DNA from: Rosellinia necatrix
Lineage: Eukaryota; Ascomycota; Sordariomycetes; Xylariales; Xylariaceae
DNA: 64,000 nt
NCBI GenBank assembly: GCA_021209875.1
Contig: JAGYVD010000004.1
Location: forward strand, 4,439,001-4,503,000
Direction: 5' to 3'
This document shows positions 11,842 through 24,810 of this stretch, one piece after another. The notes under the pieces were generated by a model, which did not search any database, was not told the DNA's origin, and saw only the letters and a program-made list of their open reading frames with translations. How positions within the stretch are numbered: position 1 is the first letter of the stretch; each line of letters starts with the position of its first letter. The translations under genes were made by a program, and so were the position numbers.

Positions 11842-13212
11842 TCTAAAATAGATAATCGAAGCTACAAATCCGGTTGGTATACCATTTGACGAGCGAGACT
11901 GTGCTCCCAGGGCATTTATCCGAGCTCATCGCCTGGCACTTATACACGCGAAAAGCGACGATTGCCAAGGGCTTGGCACCTCGGGGCAGACGTCCGGGTT
12001 GGTGTGATATCTTTGTCTCGAACGATGTCGGTGCGGTGGTTACGCAGCTAATAGGCTCGTGAGCACCCAAAATCTCACGCCGGGGGAGCACGCTGCTGTG
12101 GGATCTTCGCTAAAGATTCCGCTTCCGAGCGTACAAGCCGGACTCATGGCCGGTTTGCGTTGGGATGCCCCTCCAAGTGCTTGGGCCGATCTTATCAATC
12201 TAATCAGATCATCTAATCAATCTCCCGGGAGAGGCACATGTTCCTATTCCGGACCAGAAGCCCGATTGATGTTGGACGGCTACCAGAGCGAAAGATCCAA
12301 TCCCCTCCCTCTGTGCTCCGTGGGGGGTCGCAAAGAAGCATATGCGTTATGAAAAATCGAGTCATCACGTTGCATCCCAGCACCGGGTTTGGGGGGTCTG
12401 AAAATGGAGCCCTCGCTCAGAATATGGTTATTTATGTAAATATTCCCCTATTGAATGTAGACGATGCCATCGATTCAAACTGTTGTCATAACCATGGTGG
12501 GGAGCCTTTACTATGATATGGCCAGTGATGGTTACCTCATATTGAGCTTCTGAGGTAACCGAGAGTTGGGGAACTTTACGAGTACCTACACTACTGTAAG
12601 TCGGTTAGTTGTGCCGACTTTAGTGCCGACTTTAGGTGTCATAGGTAGGTAGGTAGGTAGGTACATTGCCCGGGCAGCAGGTTAGTCCACTCAGCCTTGT
12701 TACAGGGCAATCAATCAGGATGATGAGCCACGGACACGGGTACACTAGTTACTGTACACAGCCCCCAGCGCGTTTAGCGTCGAGTTAACGATTGGTGGTA
12801 AGGCGACGGTACTGTAACTTACACTGTGGTGGATGCCTCCCAGTTAAGCATGGGCGCTAATGCCCAGCCACCCCAATACGTACAAGTATACAGGCATAGG
12901 CGGTTGAGGCCGGCTCACGGCCATTCCTCATTGGCTTCATTTCTCGTGTGTTGGTTGTGTCGAATCCATTCAACGGTGCATAAGAATGTTGATATAGTCT
13001 GGCTGTGCCGGGACACTGAGGGGGGGGCGCTTTCATTCAATCCTAATTGCTTCGGTCGAATATTGAACGGTCTTTACATTCACAGACTTAACCCGGGAAG
13101 GCTGTTGGACTAGGTATACTTAACACTCGTTAGGATTCATTCGCTAGAGTAGACCGTCGACGACGACAACAACAACAACAACAACGACGACGACGACGAG
13201 GCCTTGTAGACG
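11842..13212. other. intergenic with short repeats
   Basis: No coding region is supported. A GGTA tetramer run lies at about 12645-12664, and a GGTTACCTCA...TGAGGTAACC inverted pair at about 12530-12561. The stretch serves as the 5' flank of both the monooxygenase (-) and the next gene (+). Immediately before 13213 is a CGA/CAA trinucleotide-rich stretch. Confidence 0.45.
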
Positions 13213-14549
13213 ATGCCCTTTATCCCCAACACCCCCGAGTCATTAATCAGTCGATCGGATTCCAAGAACCCCTCGACAACGTGCAGAGGAATCACGGGAG
13301 GCGGCCGTCCGTGCCGTAGACCATTAGCTGCCATACCGAGTTCCTCACCCGCCCCTTCTCCCTTGGCCCCGCGAAGCCGAGTGCAGCAGCTCCGCATCGA
13401 CGATCCAAGCGATCCCGACCTATATTGCTGGCAGCACAAGGAACAAGCGAGCTCCTCTGCCAAATCCAGCCCCGGGCCCGCCTCCCGAACCAAGCTCCCC
13501 ACCGTACGGCAAGAGAGCTTCGAGAGCCTTATCGGCCGGCTCGGCATAGTAGAGGCCGAGAGGAATGGCCGGAAACAAAGCCGCAAGCCCACACAACATC
13601 TAGACAGCAGGCGGCACGACAAGGCCTCGAAGAATAGCGGCGCCCACGTCTCACAGGCCCCGAAGCCGAAGCGCAAGGCGAAAGCGCAGACGCACGGGGG
13701 GCTTTGGTGCTGCTTCACGATCCCGGAGCACGAAGAAGAGCGCCCGACGAGGCCGAAACCCCAGCCGCTCCAAACCATGCCCACGAGGCCCACCGCCGCG
13801 AGACCGCCGTCGAACCAGCACCTGACGCCGTCCCTGCCGGGCCAGCGACCGAGCCTCGCGGCGGCCTCGAGGCAGTCGTCGGCGCGGTCCGCCGTGTCGC
13901 AGACGTCGCAGTACCTCTCGCTGATCCCCGGGTCGGTGCAGCCGGAGACAGCGGCGAGCCTGCTGCGGGAGCTCGCGAAGCCGATCGCGCCGACGGACGA
14001 GGCCGGCTACATCTACATCTTCTGGCTGACGCCGGAATCGCAGCAGCCGGCGGCGGCGGCGGCGGCGGCCGAGGCGGCGCGGAACCTGCTCGCGCCGCCC
14101 CCCGCCCTCTTCACGCCCCGACATGTCGCGTCCGCAGCAGCAGCACCAGCGGCGGGCGAGCGACGTGCTGCGGTCGTTCGCCGCCGCCCCGGGCGCCGCC
14201 CCCGGGCCAGACCATCCTCCTCAAGATCGGGCGCGCGTCGAACGTGCAGCGGCGGCTCAACGAGTGGCGGCGGCAGTGCGGGTACAACCTCTCGCTGGTG
14301 CGGTACTACCCGTACGTGCCGTCGGGCCGGCCGTCGACGCCGCGCAAGATGCCGCACAGCCACAGGGTGGAACGCCTGGTCCACATCGAGCTCGAGGGCC
14401 TGGGGCTGCGGCTGAGCCCCGGGACGGGCTGCGACGCCTGCGGCAAGAGCCACCGCGAGTGGTTCGAGGTCGAGGCGAGCAGGGCCGGCGTCGGCGTGGT
14501 GGACGAGGTCGTGCGGCGCTGGTCCGATTGGGATGAGGCCGGGGGTTAG
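13213..14549 (+). CDS. GIY-YIG / T5orf172 (DUF1766, Mug113-like) protein, two apparent frameshifts
   Basis: A fungal protein of the T5orf172 group, a GIY-YIG-like nuclease fold related to fission-yeast Mug113; its cellular role is unknown. The N-terminal half has a Cys/His patch (TTCRGITGGGRPCRR ... DLYCWQHKE) and a long basic disordered stretch including GLWCCF. The GIY-like part begins at GYIYIFWLTPES (about 14005) and continues with ILLKIGRASNVQRRLNEWRR, an RYYPYVP segment, VERLVHIELEGLGL and a CDACGKSHREWFEV zinc-knuckle-like end. The reading frame changes twice in between: once at the C6 run 14098-14103 and once at the C5 run 14199-14203. Removing one C from each joins everything into a 445-codon frame with family-like sequence throughout (SDVLRSFAAAPG). 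No intron with plausible splice sites explains the shifts, so they are homopolymer errors in the sequence or recent mutations. Confidence 0.78.
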
Positions 14550-14618
14550 TTACGTTCGTCAGTCCGCACGCACGCGTTTCCCCCCCGTGGTGGATTTCGA
14601 CCCGCCTGTGTGTATGCG

Positions 14619-14661
<43 letters not shown>

Positions 14662-16843
14662 ATATATGTATGTATATGTGTATGTATTAGATGAGGCATC
14701 ATGATGTAACGATACCTGAGACTAAGAGATTAGAGACACATTTGTGGCACGGCCGGCGTTGATTCGGTTCCGCAATTTTCTCTGTTGCCCGCCTTTTCAG
14801 CGGGCTTGAATGATAAAGTAAATATAAATAAATCGGTACAACGATTTGATTTAGTCGTCCACGTTGTTGTCGTCGCTGCCCCCCTCTCTCTCTCTCTCTC
14901 TTCCTCGTATTGTAGAAAAAAAAAAAAAAAGTCCCGGGAATGGACTGCCGAGCGAACGGTGCAACTAATAATATCCGATAGTCTGGATCGTGGCGTGTCG
15001 GGAGGGGGTTCTGCCACCTTTCGGGATGATGTGCATATAATTTCTCTATCTAGATACAGAAGCCGTTTATCCGAGCCCGGTTTTGAACGGGGGTAGGGGG
15101 AAGGGGAAGGGGGGAATGATCCAATAAAAGAGCTTAAGAGTAAAACTAATAAACGGGGTCGTGTGAAAAGCTACACTCAATGAAGACCCGTTGACTTGAT
15201 CTGCCGATCATTTGTTTCGAGGGCTAATCTTTATGTATATAGTAACTAGTAGTAGTAGTAGTAATAGTAGTAGTAGTTCGTCCAGTCCACCCTTTCTCGA
15301 TGCCGCCCGACTTCATCCGGCTTATCGACGCCGGCCTCTTCGGATCAGTAGTCGCACACTTTAGGTTGTGTTAACAGGACCCGGACGCTCTAGTGTACCA
15401 CAGGGCCGTGGCGAGTGGGCGGGTGCTACGGTATCTGTGTGCGGCATTCCGCGCAGCGTATCACACGTGAGAGAGCACTGCGAAAAGGTCCACTATGACC
15501 CGGCTCGGACTCTCAGGCATCGGCGCTATCATCGCCTTCCACATTTCGTGGTCATCGGTACTCGGTACTCGGTATAGTACTGTCGATGCAGATGGGCTGG
15601 CTTGGGCTGAGAATTTGTGCGACGAACCCTTTCAGCCCTTCCAAGGCATCTTTGTCTGTTTGTCTGTCTGTCTGTCAATGTCAGGCCACGGTGTCATAAA
15701 AAAAAAAAATGATAACTAGACTTACATGGGCAGGATGCAATAATTAATGCACTACCCAGGTCCAATATGATGACCGCTATGTAAGCACATACAATGCCGA
15801 CGCTATAATAAATACATATGCAGGTCTTTGCCCGAGTGCAGCGTCCACGTGCAGTGATACAGTAGTAGTAGCCTGTGCTGTGTGTCGCTACCTACTTGTA
15901 CGGTATCTGGTGTCCCCAGAGGACAGAGACGGATCCCACGCCTTTCCGATTGGGGAATCACCACGGATTGTTCCTACATTGTCATGTGGAGGCGCCGGGC
16001 GGGCGTATTGCATGCTAGGTAAGGGGTAGTGTCCGGCGTAGTGTCCGAAGTAGTGTAGTGTAACCTCCTAACCGTCCCCTCGAGGCACTAGGCATGCCGT
16101 GCTACGAGAGAGCCAAGCTGGAGGATGCAGGTTGCTTCCTCTCGTCTATTCGCCGAGCTCTGCATGGGATCAGGAGCTTACACCATCAAGTACACACTAC
16201 ACCTACACTACCACTACACTACCACTACCACTACACTACCACTACACCTACACTACCACTACACTACCACTACACTACCACTACCACTACACTACCACTA
16301 CACTACCACTACTCGGTCTGTAGAATACGCGAGCGAGCGGCGGCGCTAGAAAAAAGATGGGATGACATGCAGCTTGGCCATATATGGCATTTCTCTCCGC
16401 CCAGCTACCAAGGAGGCAGGCAGGGGGAAGGGAAGGGGATGTGCACCTTCATCCTCCCGTTTACACCTACTGACTTACTTGGCTATACGGTGCCGGTACC
16501 CTCTACGGTAGGTGGTGTACCCTCCCTTCGCTTCTCGAATCCTTCGACGACCGCGGGGATAGGCTGCCTTTTCCCTTATCTATTTCATTCTAATTTTCAT
16601 GATAGCTATCCCTACTTATCCATTCTGTGCTTATTTAACGGGCTGTTGGGTTATTAATTAGATTGGTTCGACCTTTTACCCCTGTCCCCTTTTTTTTTTT
16701 TTTTTTTTAAACAGAGGGAAACGATATCCCGAGCCGGAAGAAGCCGATAGACCGACAAACCGGGATAATCGTCGGTTTTGCTATCACAGGCGTCGGCGCG
16801 CGCAGTGGGTGCATACAAGCGACAAGCGACAAATATACTAAAG
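14550..16843. other. intergenic, microsatellite-rich
   Basis: No gene is supported over 2.3 kb. Simple repeats include (TG)n at about 14621-14657 grading into TATG, (CT)n at about 14884-14900, an A run at about 14917-14931, AGT/TAG trinucleotides at 15249-15276, an A run near 15698, a CCACTACA minisatellite (see separate entry) and a T run at about 16690-16708. Confidence 0.5.
16193..16316 (+). repeat. CCACTACA minisatellite
   Basis: Roughly 125 bases of alternating CCACTACA and CACTAC units, pyrimidine-poor in G. It is visible directly as repeated 'ccactacactac' and 'ctaccactacac' blocks. It gives long spurious Thr/Leu/His open frames in all three frames. Confidence 0.9.
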
Positions 16844-16884
16844 ATGACGACGTACGAGGAGCAAGAGCTAGACGTGGCACAACC

Positions 16885-16940
<56 letters not shown>

Positions 16941-18520
16941 GGCGGCAGCAACCACAACAACAAACTCTAGCCAGACACTTGGCTTCAATGTCTGAACATA
17001 ATCGGTTATCGTGGGGAGGAGGCAGCGCGCCGTCTCTCCCATCTATCGATGATGACCCAAATAGTGTCGGTAGTGGGAAACCTGGAGACGTAGATCCGCT
17101 GACTGACACTTGATTAGGATGCTGTCAGCATTACGGATAGTGTCAAGTGAGCCGACTCAGAGCTGGAGAGACCCTGTGGTGAGACAAGACCAACTAACTT
17201 ATGAACCAGGTCTTCGACGATGTCGATAGATTCGTCACTGTATCACTTTGTAGAGGAAAACGGACGGACCTACCATAAATATAAACAAGGGAGTATGATT
17301 CCCCCAGTGGTCTGTAACTAGTACGCACTGTCGACATGACTAACGATTCGGCACAGGATATTTCCTACCCAATGATTTGGTGCGCCTTAGAACAGACGAA
17401 CATTGAAAATTGAAAGCTAATGACCATTCTAGGCAGAGCAAGAGCGGCTTGGTACGTGTACTGGACGTCTCATCCTCCGTGTGCGCAGTGCTAATTGCTC
17501 CCTAGATTTGCAACATCATCTTTTTTGCATCACAATAGGAGGAAAGCTAAACATATGTCCATTTTCGGAACCACCAAAAAGAGTCTTGGATATCGCCACG
17601 GGTTAGAACTACCTATTTCGCCTTATCTGACTACTCTTGCTAACATGTTATAGGCACCGGGATCTGGGCGATAGAATTTGGTCCGTTATGTCGGTGAAAG
17701 CACCCGGGGCTACCGTTTCTAACATGTTGTCCAGCCTCGCAGTACCCGGAATCCGAAGTCGTGGGCACGGATCTAAGCCCCATCCAACCCCAATAGTGCG
17801 CGGTTTCCATCCTCCTATTGGTATGTCGTTGAGTACCGATTACTAACACCATTGGTCTAGTCTGCCAGAAAACTGCAGATTCGAGATAGACGATGCAGAA
17901 GATGAGTGGACATTTAGTGAACCATTCTCGTTTATTCACGGCCGCGCCCTTATGAGCTGTTTCGATGACCCGGCTAGGGTCGTTAGGCAAGCGTACGAAA
18001 ACCTCGAGCCCGGCGGCGCTATTGAATTCCAGGATGCCCTGTTTCCCATGTACTGGGTCGGTGAGCCGCCGACGGAGTCAGCATTATATCGGTGGAACGA
18101 GCTACTCATGGAAGGGCTGAGGAGGATCGGGCGGTCGTGGAGTAACGTCGTCCACTATTACAGCTACTTCGAGGAGGCGGGGTTCGAGAACATCGTCGAG
18201 CGGCGGTTCTACTGGCCGACGTCCCCGTGGGCCAAGGGCAAGTACTTCAAGACCGTCGCCATGTATTTCCAGGAGGATATGATTTCGGGGTTGGAGGCCA
18301 TCAGCATGAAGGTGCTGCAAGCGACGGGCATGACGTCCGAGGAGATTCTGGCCTTCTGCGAGGAGGTCAAGGCCGACTTCAGAGACACTAACCTCCATGC
18401 ATACCTCAAAGTGTAAGTTAGGACCCGGGAGCTGAAGGGCTAGAGGTAGGAATGGCGAGGCGGCTAACTCTTTGCAGGTCGTACATTTATGCGCGCAAAC
18501 CTTTGCCTAAGTCAGCATAG
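16844..18520 (+). CDS. LaeA-like SAM-dependent methyltransferase, ten exons
   Basis: A class I SAM-dependent methyltransferase of the fungal LaeA/UMTA type, the family that includes the velvet-complex regulator of secondary metabolism and many paralogues of unknown target. Exons by my reading are 16844-17065, 17118-17146, 17210-17292, 17357-17379, 17433-17451, 17506-17601, 17654-17680, 17735-17795, 17861-18412 and 18478-18520, totalling 1155 bases (384 residues) with no phase break. The N terminus has a poly-Gln tract from a CAG array. Then come SSLYHFVEENGRTYHKYKQG, the YFLPND..AEQERLDLQHH block, SAM motif I VLDIATGTGIWAIEFA (about residues 151-167), GTDLSPIQP, CRFEIDDAEDEWTF and FIHGRALMSCFDDPARV. 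The last exon ends ARKPLPKSA. Several internal exons are only 19-29 bases. The first intron (17066-17117) is the least certain, and the true start could be downstream of the poly-Gln part. The neighbourhood gives no clear functional link. Confidence 0.8.
16888..16936 (+). repeat. CAG trinucleotide array (poly-Gln)
   Basis: About 16 consecutive CAG units followed by interrupted CAA/CGG units. They encode the poly-Gln near the N terminus of the methyltransferase model. Confidence 0.9.
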
Positions 18521-19575
18521 CGAGCGATGTATTTTATAGGAGTAGCTGAAGGGGAACGGTTTTCACGGGTCCAAAATGTAACCATCCTATCTGTTTAAAA
18601 GCGCAATATGTATATACCACTCCAGTATCATAGGTACGAAAAAACCATGATACACGCTTCATAGAAGCCCAAACATTCTCAATCTCACCCGTTCTCGAAT
18701 AACAGGAAACCGTAAGCCTTTGCGAGTCTCTTATGAACTACTCAATCCACACTGTCCCGGAATCTGATTGTCCGCAATGCAGTTTCTTGCGCCAGTCGCA
18801 TTACCAAGGATTACATGATTGGTGTGAGGGGATGTTTGAAGGGAGGAGGGGGGGGATGAACGATGACTGATGGTAAGCACGGAGTGTGTTTTCAGTGTTA
18901 TTTGATAGTGGTGAATTGGTCTGACGGACATAACGGGGATATATCCCAGCCATTGCGTCGAAAAACCCCTGCTTCCCCCTCCCACCGTTAGTACGTGGCG
19001 GCCAATAGCCCACCCCCCGTCTCCCCCTGCCGCGCCAATATTATATGTAAAAGGCAAATGCAGCTAAGGATGTTGTTCGAGTCGGAACCCTCATATTGTG
19101 CGAACACCGAGGACGAGACCTACTTTCCCCAGTATGGGATAAACCGACGAGCGCCAAAGCGCGCCGCCCGCTACGACGTTTGGATCCTGTATCGTTTCGT
19201 GAAATGAATTTCCCTCACTATCCCGTCCTGGGAGATCCGCTATCCCGGCGGGAGAGACGGGGGGAGGTTGTCCTATGTCCGTTATCGACGAGTCGCAGCT
19301 TACTAAATAGCCCGTGCCGTTTTTTTTTTTCCTTTTTCTTTCTTTGAATATGCTGATGGGGGAAGAGAGCGCCACGACAAAACATACTGTTCATGGTGAG
19401 ATGTTATAATAAGAAGCACATATTTCCATTTCAATTGACTGAGGATTTGCCTATCATCAGACCGTTGTAAATAAAGATTAACATTATTCTAGAAAATTTA
19501 GTAATCTAGAATCTCTTCTTCCTATCATCATTCCACACACCCACCTACATCAACACCACAAAAAAAAAAAAAAAC
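18521..19575. other. intergenic, no gene seen
   Basis: Contains the presumed 3' UTR of the methyltransferase and the promoter of the hydrolase. A T-rich run lies near 19320-19345, and a 14-base A run at about 19560-19574 directly precedes the hydrolase start. No convincing coding sequence. Confidence 0.45.
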
Positions 19576-19917
19576 ATGTCGTTCAGCTCGTGCTGCCTGA
19601 AGACCTTCACGTGGGACGGCACGCCGGAAGGGCGGGAGACGAAGCTGGCGGGCAACGACAGCTACGTGACGGGCGGCGACAAGGACGCGGCCGTGCTGCT
19701 GGTCCACGACCTCTTCGGCTGGCGCTACCCCAACGCCCGCCTGCTCGCCGACCACTACGCCCGCGAGGCCGGCGTCACCGTCTACCTGCCCGACTTCTTC
19801 GGCGGTTGGGTCGTCGACTACGCCCTCGTCGAGCAGGAGCGCTTCGACCAGATCAACCTCGCCGACATGGCCGCCAAGAACTCGCGCGAGATCCGCGGTC
19901 CCGAGAGTAAAGCTCCC

Positions 19918-19951
<34 letters not shown>

Positions 19952-20671
19952 GTCCTTTTTCTTTTTTTCTTTTTTCTTTTTTTTTTTTTTTTTCTCCCCC
20001 CTTCCTTTCGGTTTATTTGTCCTTTGTTTTCAATTTCAACTACTGTGCTGTATTTGCCCTCTTCATCTTGCATAACGAGAGAGAGAGAGGGAGGGAGGGA
20101 GGGAGAGGGACACTTAGCTGTCTCTGGATCATCTCCCTCCCCCCCTCCCCCCCCCAAACTACTTACCACATCCCATTTCAGAGGGGTCCGCCCTAAACCA
20201 ACTAACACCTCGTCACCAGTGGAGGCATGCGCGCGCGCGCTGAAGCGCGACCACGGCTTCCAGCGGGTGGGGGCGATCGGGTTCTGCTACGGCGGGTGGG
20301 CGGTGTGCCACCTGGGGGCGCGGGCGCGGAACCCGGACGGGGCGGCCGGCGGGCCCCGGAACCTCGTGGACGCGATCTCGATGGGCCACCCGTCGTGGGT
20401 CGAGGAGGCCGACGTCGCCGGCCTCGCCGTGCCGGTGCAGATCCTCGCGCCCGAGGTCGACGCCTACTTCCCCGCCGACCGCAAGGCCTACGCCTTCCGC
20501 ACCCTGCTCGGCCTCAACCTGCCCTTCGACTACGTCCACTACCCCGGCGTCGTCCACGGCGCCCTCGTCCGCGGCAGCCCCGCCGTCCCCCGCGAGCGCG
20601 ACGCCATGGCCGCCGCCAAGGACTCCGCCGTCGCTTGGTTCAGGCGGCATCTGCACTCGGGGTTAAATTAA
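19576..20671 (+). CDS. dienelactone hydrolase family protein
   Basis: An alpha/beta hydrolase of the dienelactone hydrolase family, 260 residues, the usual length. Exon 1 is 19576-19906 and exon 2 is 20220-20671. The 313-base intron is unusually long for this window because of a CTTT/T-run low-complexity stretch. Exon 1 holds the early strand-turn AVLLVHDLFGWRYPNARLLAD and YLPDFFGG. Exon 2 starts just before the nucleophile elbow GFCYGG (Cys about residue 133), followed by the acid region LAPEVDAYFPADRKA and the His in PGVVHGALVRG. The Cys-Asp-His triad therefore appears intact. Family members hydrolyse lactones and esters; the substrate cannot be told here. Codons are strongly G/C-ending. 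Confidence 0.9.
19915..20000 (+). repeat. CTTT microsatellite and poly-T inside the hydrolase intron
   Basis: Tandem CTTT units grade into T-rich sequence within the only intron of the dienelactone hydrolase gene. They explain its length. Confidence 0.85.
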
Positions 20672-21530
20672 GGCGAAAACAAAGAAGAGAAAAAGAAAAG
20701 AAAAAAAAAAGGGGGCGGAAGGGGGGAAGGGGCGAGGGGGTGGAATATGAACAAAGAGATAGATGGAGGTGGTTGGGAAACCTAAAAAATAAATAAATAA
20801 ATAAATAAAGGACTTGCTTTTCATGCCCTTTACCCTAAAACCAACCACGAGAAGTAGAAGGATGCTTGGATTCTCGTCTGCCCATCGCGTAAGGGTGTGG
20901 GATGAGATGACACGTAGCTCGCTCGCTAGCTAGCTAGCTAACTAACCTAACTTTGGGCTTCCCTTTACACACCAGGGCTGGCTCGTTACTTACTAAAAAA
21001 AAAAGAAGGGAAAGGGGGTCAATTCATCAAACATTCCTATAATAGACTTCATGTGTTGAGTTTCGGGCTCTTGTAGCCACCATCCGTGCCGTGTATTCTA
21101 TGTTGCCATGTTCATTCTGTCACGTCCCCTTTCCCTACTATGAGTATGCCGGTGGTGGCTGTTCTACTCCCTCTTATTCAGGAAGAACTCTGGGGTTATT
21201 AAGGATGCCTAAGGTATACATCCAATGGTTAGGGTAGATAATCTGAATTGAGTTATGGTTACTCGAATTAATTTATATTACGACGGAGGTCTGTCTTATA
21301 GAGTTAGAAGCAGAATATCAATCGTTCAACTAACATGGGTAGAAGGAGAGTCGTGAAAGTTTATCTCATATTATCCATCTACGCAATAACGAGATAATAT
21401 GCAAATGCTCGCTGCCTGTGGCGGTAATACTGACAATGCCCCCGCGCTATTGAATGGTATCTCGCATGCAAACTCAATACAAACCCAAATAAATTTGGCT
21501 TGATGCTTTATCCGCCCTCCCCTAATCGTC
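20672..21530. other. intergenic between convergent genes
   Basis: The 3' flanks of the hydrolase (+) and the FHIP gene (-). It contains A-rich runs (20690-20710), AAAT repeats (20790-20810) and a GCTA repeat near 20923-20943. No gene seen. Confidence 0.45.
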
Positions 21531-24500
21531 CTATGCAAATCGAACCTCGTTGAACAACCCAGCTCGCACCTGTATCAAGCTAGCAAGTTCAAGAAGGAAA
21601 GACTGATAAACAATGATATTGGTGAGAATGTGTGATACGGAAGCGTCCTTTTCCCCGAGAGGCGTCTGCGGCTCAGGGTTTTCCTCAATTTCGTCCTCGT
21701 CGGCGGCAACCTGGGCTTCTGTCGGGTCAACATCATCTTCTTCCCCATTCTCGTCGTTTTCTAGATTCTCATTCCTACTTGGCTCGTTCCGGCTGAAGTC
21801 CAAGGGTATAGGCTCCACCTCGAGCTTAGGTAGGCCAATCCGCCTGGCGAGAATACCCTGGTCTACGGCTGCAAAGGCGGCGACCTGGCTTGCCACGGGG
21901 TTACTGCTGTTACTTAGGCTTGGTTCATCACGGCCACTAGGCGAAAATGCTCTGGCAAGCCCACTTTTGCCGGGACTTCCATGGTGTGATGGACTATCTT
22001 TCGGCGGAACGGGAATGGGATTAGATGTTGGTGTGGTGGCCCGGGGCGCCGCTGGCTTTGCCGACCCTGTGCCGGAGCTACGCATTGCCTCCTTTCGTCC
22101 ACGAGGGCTACGTGATCGGCTTGTAGTCCCCAATTCGGATAATATCCTCTGGAACCCCCCCAGCGCACTAGGTCTTGCGGGCGAGGCTGATCGGGAATCT
22201 CCGTGGTTTGATGAATCAACAGCTGCGGCTCCACTAGTTGAGCCGGCGCCCGTGTTTTGCGGGTTGGGCATGATGGCGTCGGCTGTTTGAAAGGCCTCGC
22301 GGCGCTGCTGCATAAGATCGTCAAATCTTGGAATTGATTCTCGGAAAGCCACAACTTGGTCAGCAAGCTTTTCCAAGACTACCAGGATTCGAGGCAAATT
22401 TGCAGGTTGCCATTTTGGTCGGCGACGACAATTCCTAATTGCTTGTAACTTCTCAAGTTCGCTGAACGCCTTGGAGGCGGGATCAGGCAGGGGCGAAGAC
22501 GGCTCGTCAAGATCCTCTTCAAACACGTATTTCCTAGGATGACGTAGAAGCCAACCTTCTATGGAGATATATCCGCAAACGGCTAGGTCCAATAGGGTTT
22601 CCGTAGCTGATAGATTTGTCTCCACAGGATTGATGAAGAATTGCTCGACGATATCGAGTAAATTATGTAGAAGAGGATCCTCGGGACTCAATGTGTGAGG
22701 TGGCACATCGCGAGGTGCTCCAGGTAGACTATCGGGGATGCCGGGAAGTTTATGATTATGAGTTGACACTTTTGGAGCGACAAGCTTTAAAGAACAGGGA
22801 TGACCCTCCACTCGTGTCAGAGTATCCTTCAAGATGCTGTCGTATATTTCGTCAAAATTATCTTGACCACCTACGGTACCAGCTAGGGTCATGAGAAAAT
22901 CGACTTCTTGTTGGTGAGCACCCATGGTTCGATGGGAAATGCTAGGGTCCACGCCTTCGGTGTGAAGTAGGGTCACGATGGCGTAGCGATGATGCCGCTT
23001 AAGAATCGTCGCTACCAGCTGTATCGTCACACATACGGTTTGGTCGTTGTTAGATTTGAGGCATGATTGGATCAAGTCGACCAAATTGAACAATAAAGGC
23101 GAGTAACTGGACTCCATCTTCGATGCCATCATACTGGCCAGATCCATGGATTTTCGTTTGCGGGCAGCGCTTACGGCAGGCTCGGAAAACCGCCGCGAAG
23201 AGGAATCCGTATCCGGAAGGGCCAGCAAGTAGTGGAGGATCAGATTGATCATATCGGGATGGTCCAATGATTCCAAAATGCGGCGAAGATATGTTAGAAC
23301 CGCCACCGATGACCCCCCATCTACATCAGAAGACTCCAGAAGCGACGGATATCTAGGGGGGTTAGCATTACCTGAGGCAGAGGGGTGGGGGACCTACAAA
23401 AGTTGTTGCAAGAAGATGATCTGGAAATGTTCGAGAAGGGTGGATTTGACCTCGACGGATCGGCAATGATTGAGCACGTCTTGCCAGAACAGGAGGTGGG
23501 AAAGGAATGTGTCCATATGCAGCTGATAATCCGGGCTGCATGAGCTGACAATTTCGAACGTGGTGGCCGGATGCTCGTAGTCGGAGAAGGCCAGCACAGG
23601 TGGCAAGCTGTGCGGAGGGTGGTCGATGACCAGCTTTCGGCTGAGCTGACTATATAAGGCCCCGAGGCCGGTGGCCATGAGCGTCGAAAGGTCGCTCTCG
23701 ACGATCCATTGCTCCAGCTCCACCGAATTCGAAGCGCCCTCGATGATGTACAGAAGCCCTGTACGAGCAAAGTCACCCACTCTACCCTCATGGTGAATAT
23801 AGTCCATTAGAAGGTAGAAGAGAGGGAAGTCCTGTTTCTGTGTCCTGCCAGCGAACTTCTCCCTCTCGTCCTTGAACTTGTCATCTTGCGTCTCGGCGTT
23901 GGCGTGGACCTTGAACCAGGCGGGCAAGATGTCGGGTTCGAGCCTGATTTTGGTAGTGATATTAAAGGCCAACTCGACGACCTTGACCTCGGTGTCCAAG
24001 CCGAGACGGATGCTGTTGGCGCCGGTGATGCGGACAAGCAGGTTGGTCAAGCTCGCAGAGAAGCCATCGTTCTCCACGAACGACTCCTCCTCGCTCTCGA
24101 TAAGGCTCGCGAAGAACAGCACGGCCTCCTTGATGATCCACTCATTGTACGAGGTGGTGGCGATCTTAGCGATGGGGACGTATATCTGCTTCGAAGCAGC
24201 GAAGGAGATGCAGGGGTGCGGCAACGGCCGATGGGATTCCTCGGTGAGGATGCTGGTTAGCTCTTGAAGACGGATCTCGATGATCTCGGCGGCGTCGACA
24301 TCACGGGCGAGGTTTGAACAGTTGCGCCAGGTGTGCTAGAGTGGCGAGACGAACACGTTAGCGGACTGACCACCTTAGGGAGAGATTGAGATTGGGGTTG
24401 ACGATGATGGCCACGGTGGCGATGACGGTGACGATGAAGGTGGCGGTGAAGGTGACGGTGACGGTGACGGTGACGGTGACGACGAAGACGGTAGGGACGA

Positions 24501-24763
24501 CGATAGTGGTAAAGGGGACATGGTCTAATCCGTGTGCTGTGTTCGGGGGGAACGAGAATCGAACCGTACCAGGAGCTGGCTGTATTCCTTCTCGAAGCGT
24601 TGGCGGCGTCGGATGGGGTCCTTTGCGGCGTCCTTGGCAGAGTTCTTGGACGACAGCGGCGTATTCGCTATGAGGCGCGACCACTAGTGGGAGAGGCCAT
24701 GATTTCGTCAGTACGGCAAACCCAGTTATGGCTCATGTATGTGAGGGATGGTGACGATGATGG

Positions 24764-24810
<47 letters not shown>

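Noticed and set aside
13137..14453. Minus-strand frames opposite the GIY-YIG gene
   Set aside because: Shadows of a G/C-rich coding strand; only the plus frames carry the conserved motifs.
16094..16657. 187-codon frame through the CCACTACA array
   Set aside because: Openness results from the stop-free minisatellite; all three frames are open across it.
7600..20671. Secondary-metabolite gene cluster (pump, monooxygenase, LaeA-like methyltransferase, hydrolase)
   Set aside because: No polyketide synthase, peptide synthetase, terpene or prenyl enzyme in the window, and large intergenic gaps.
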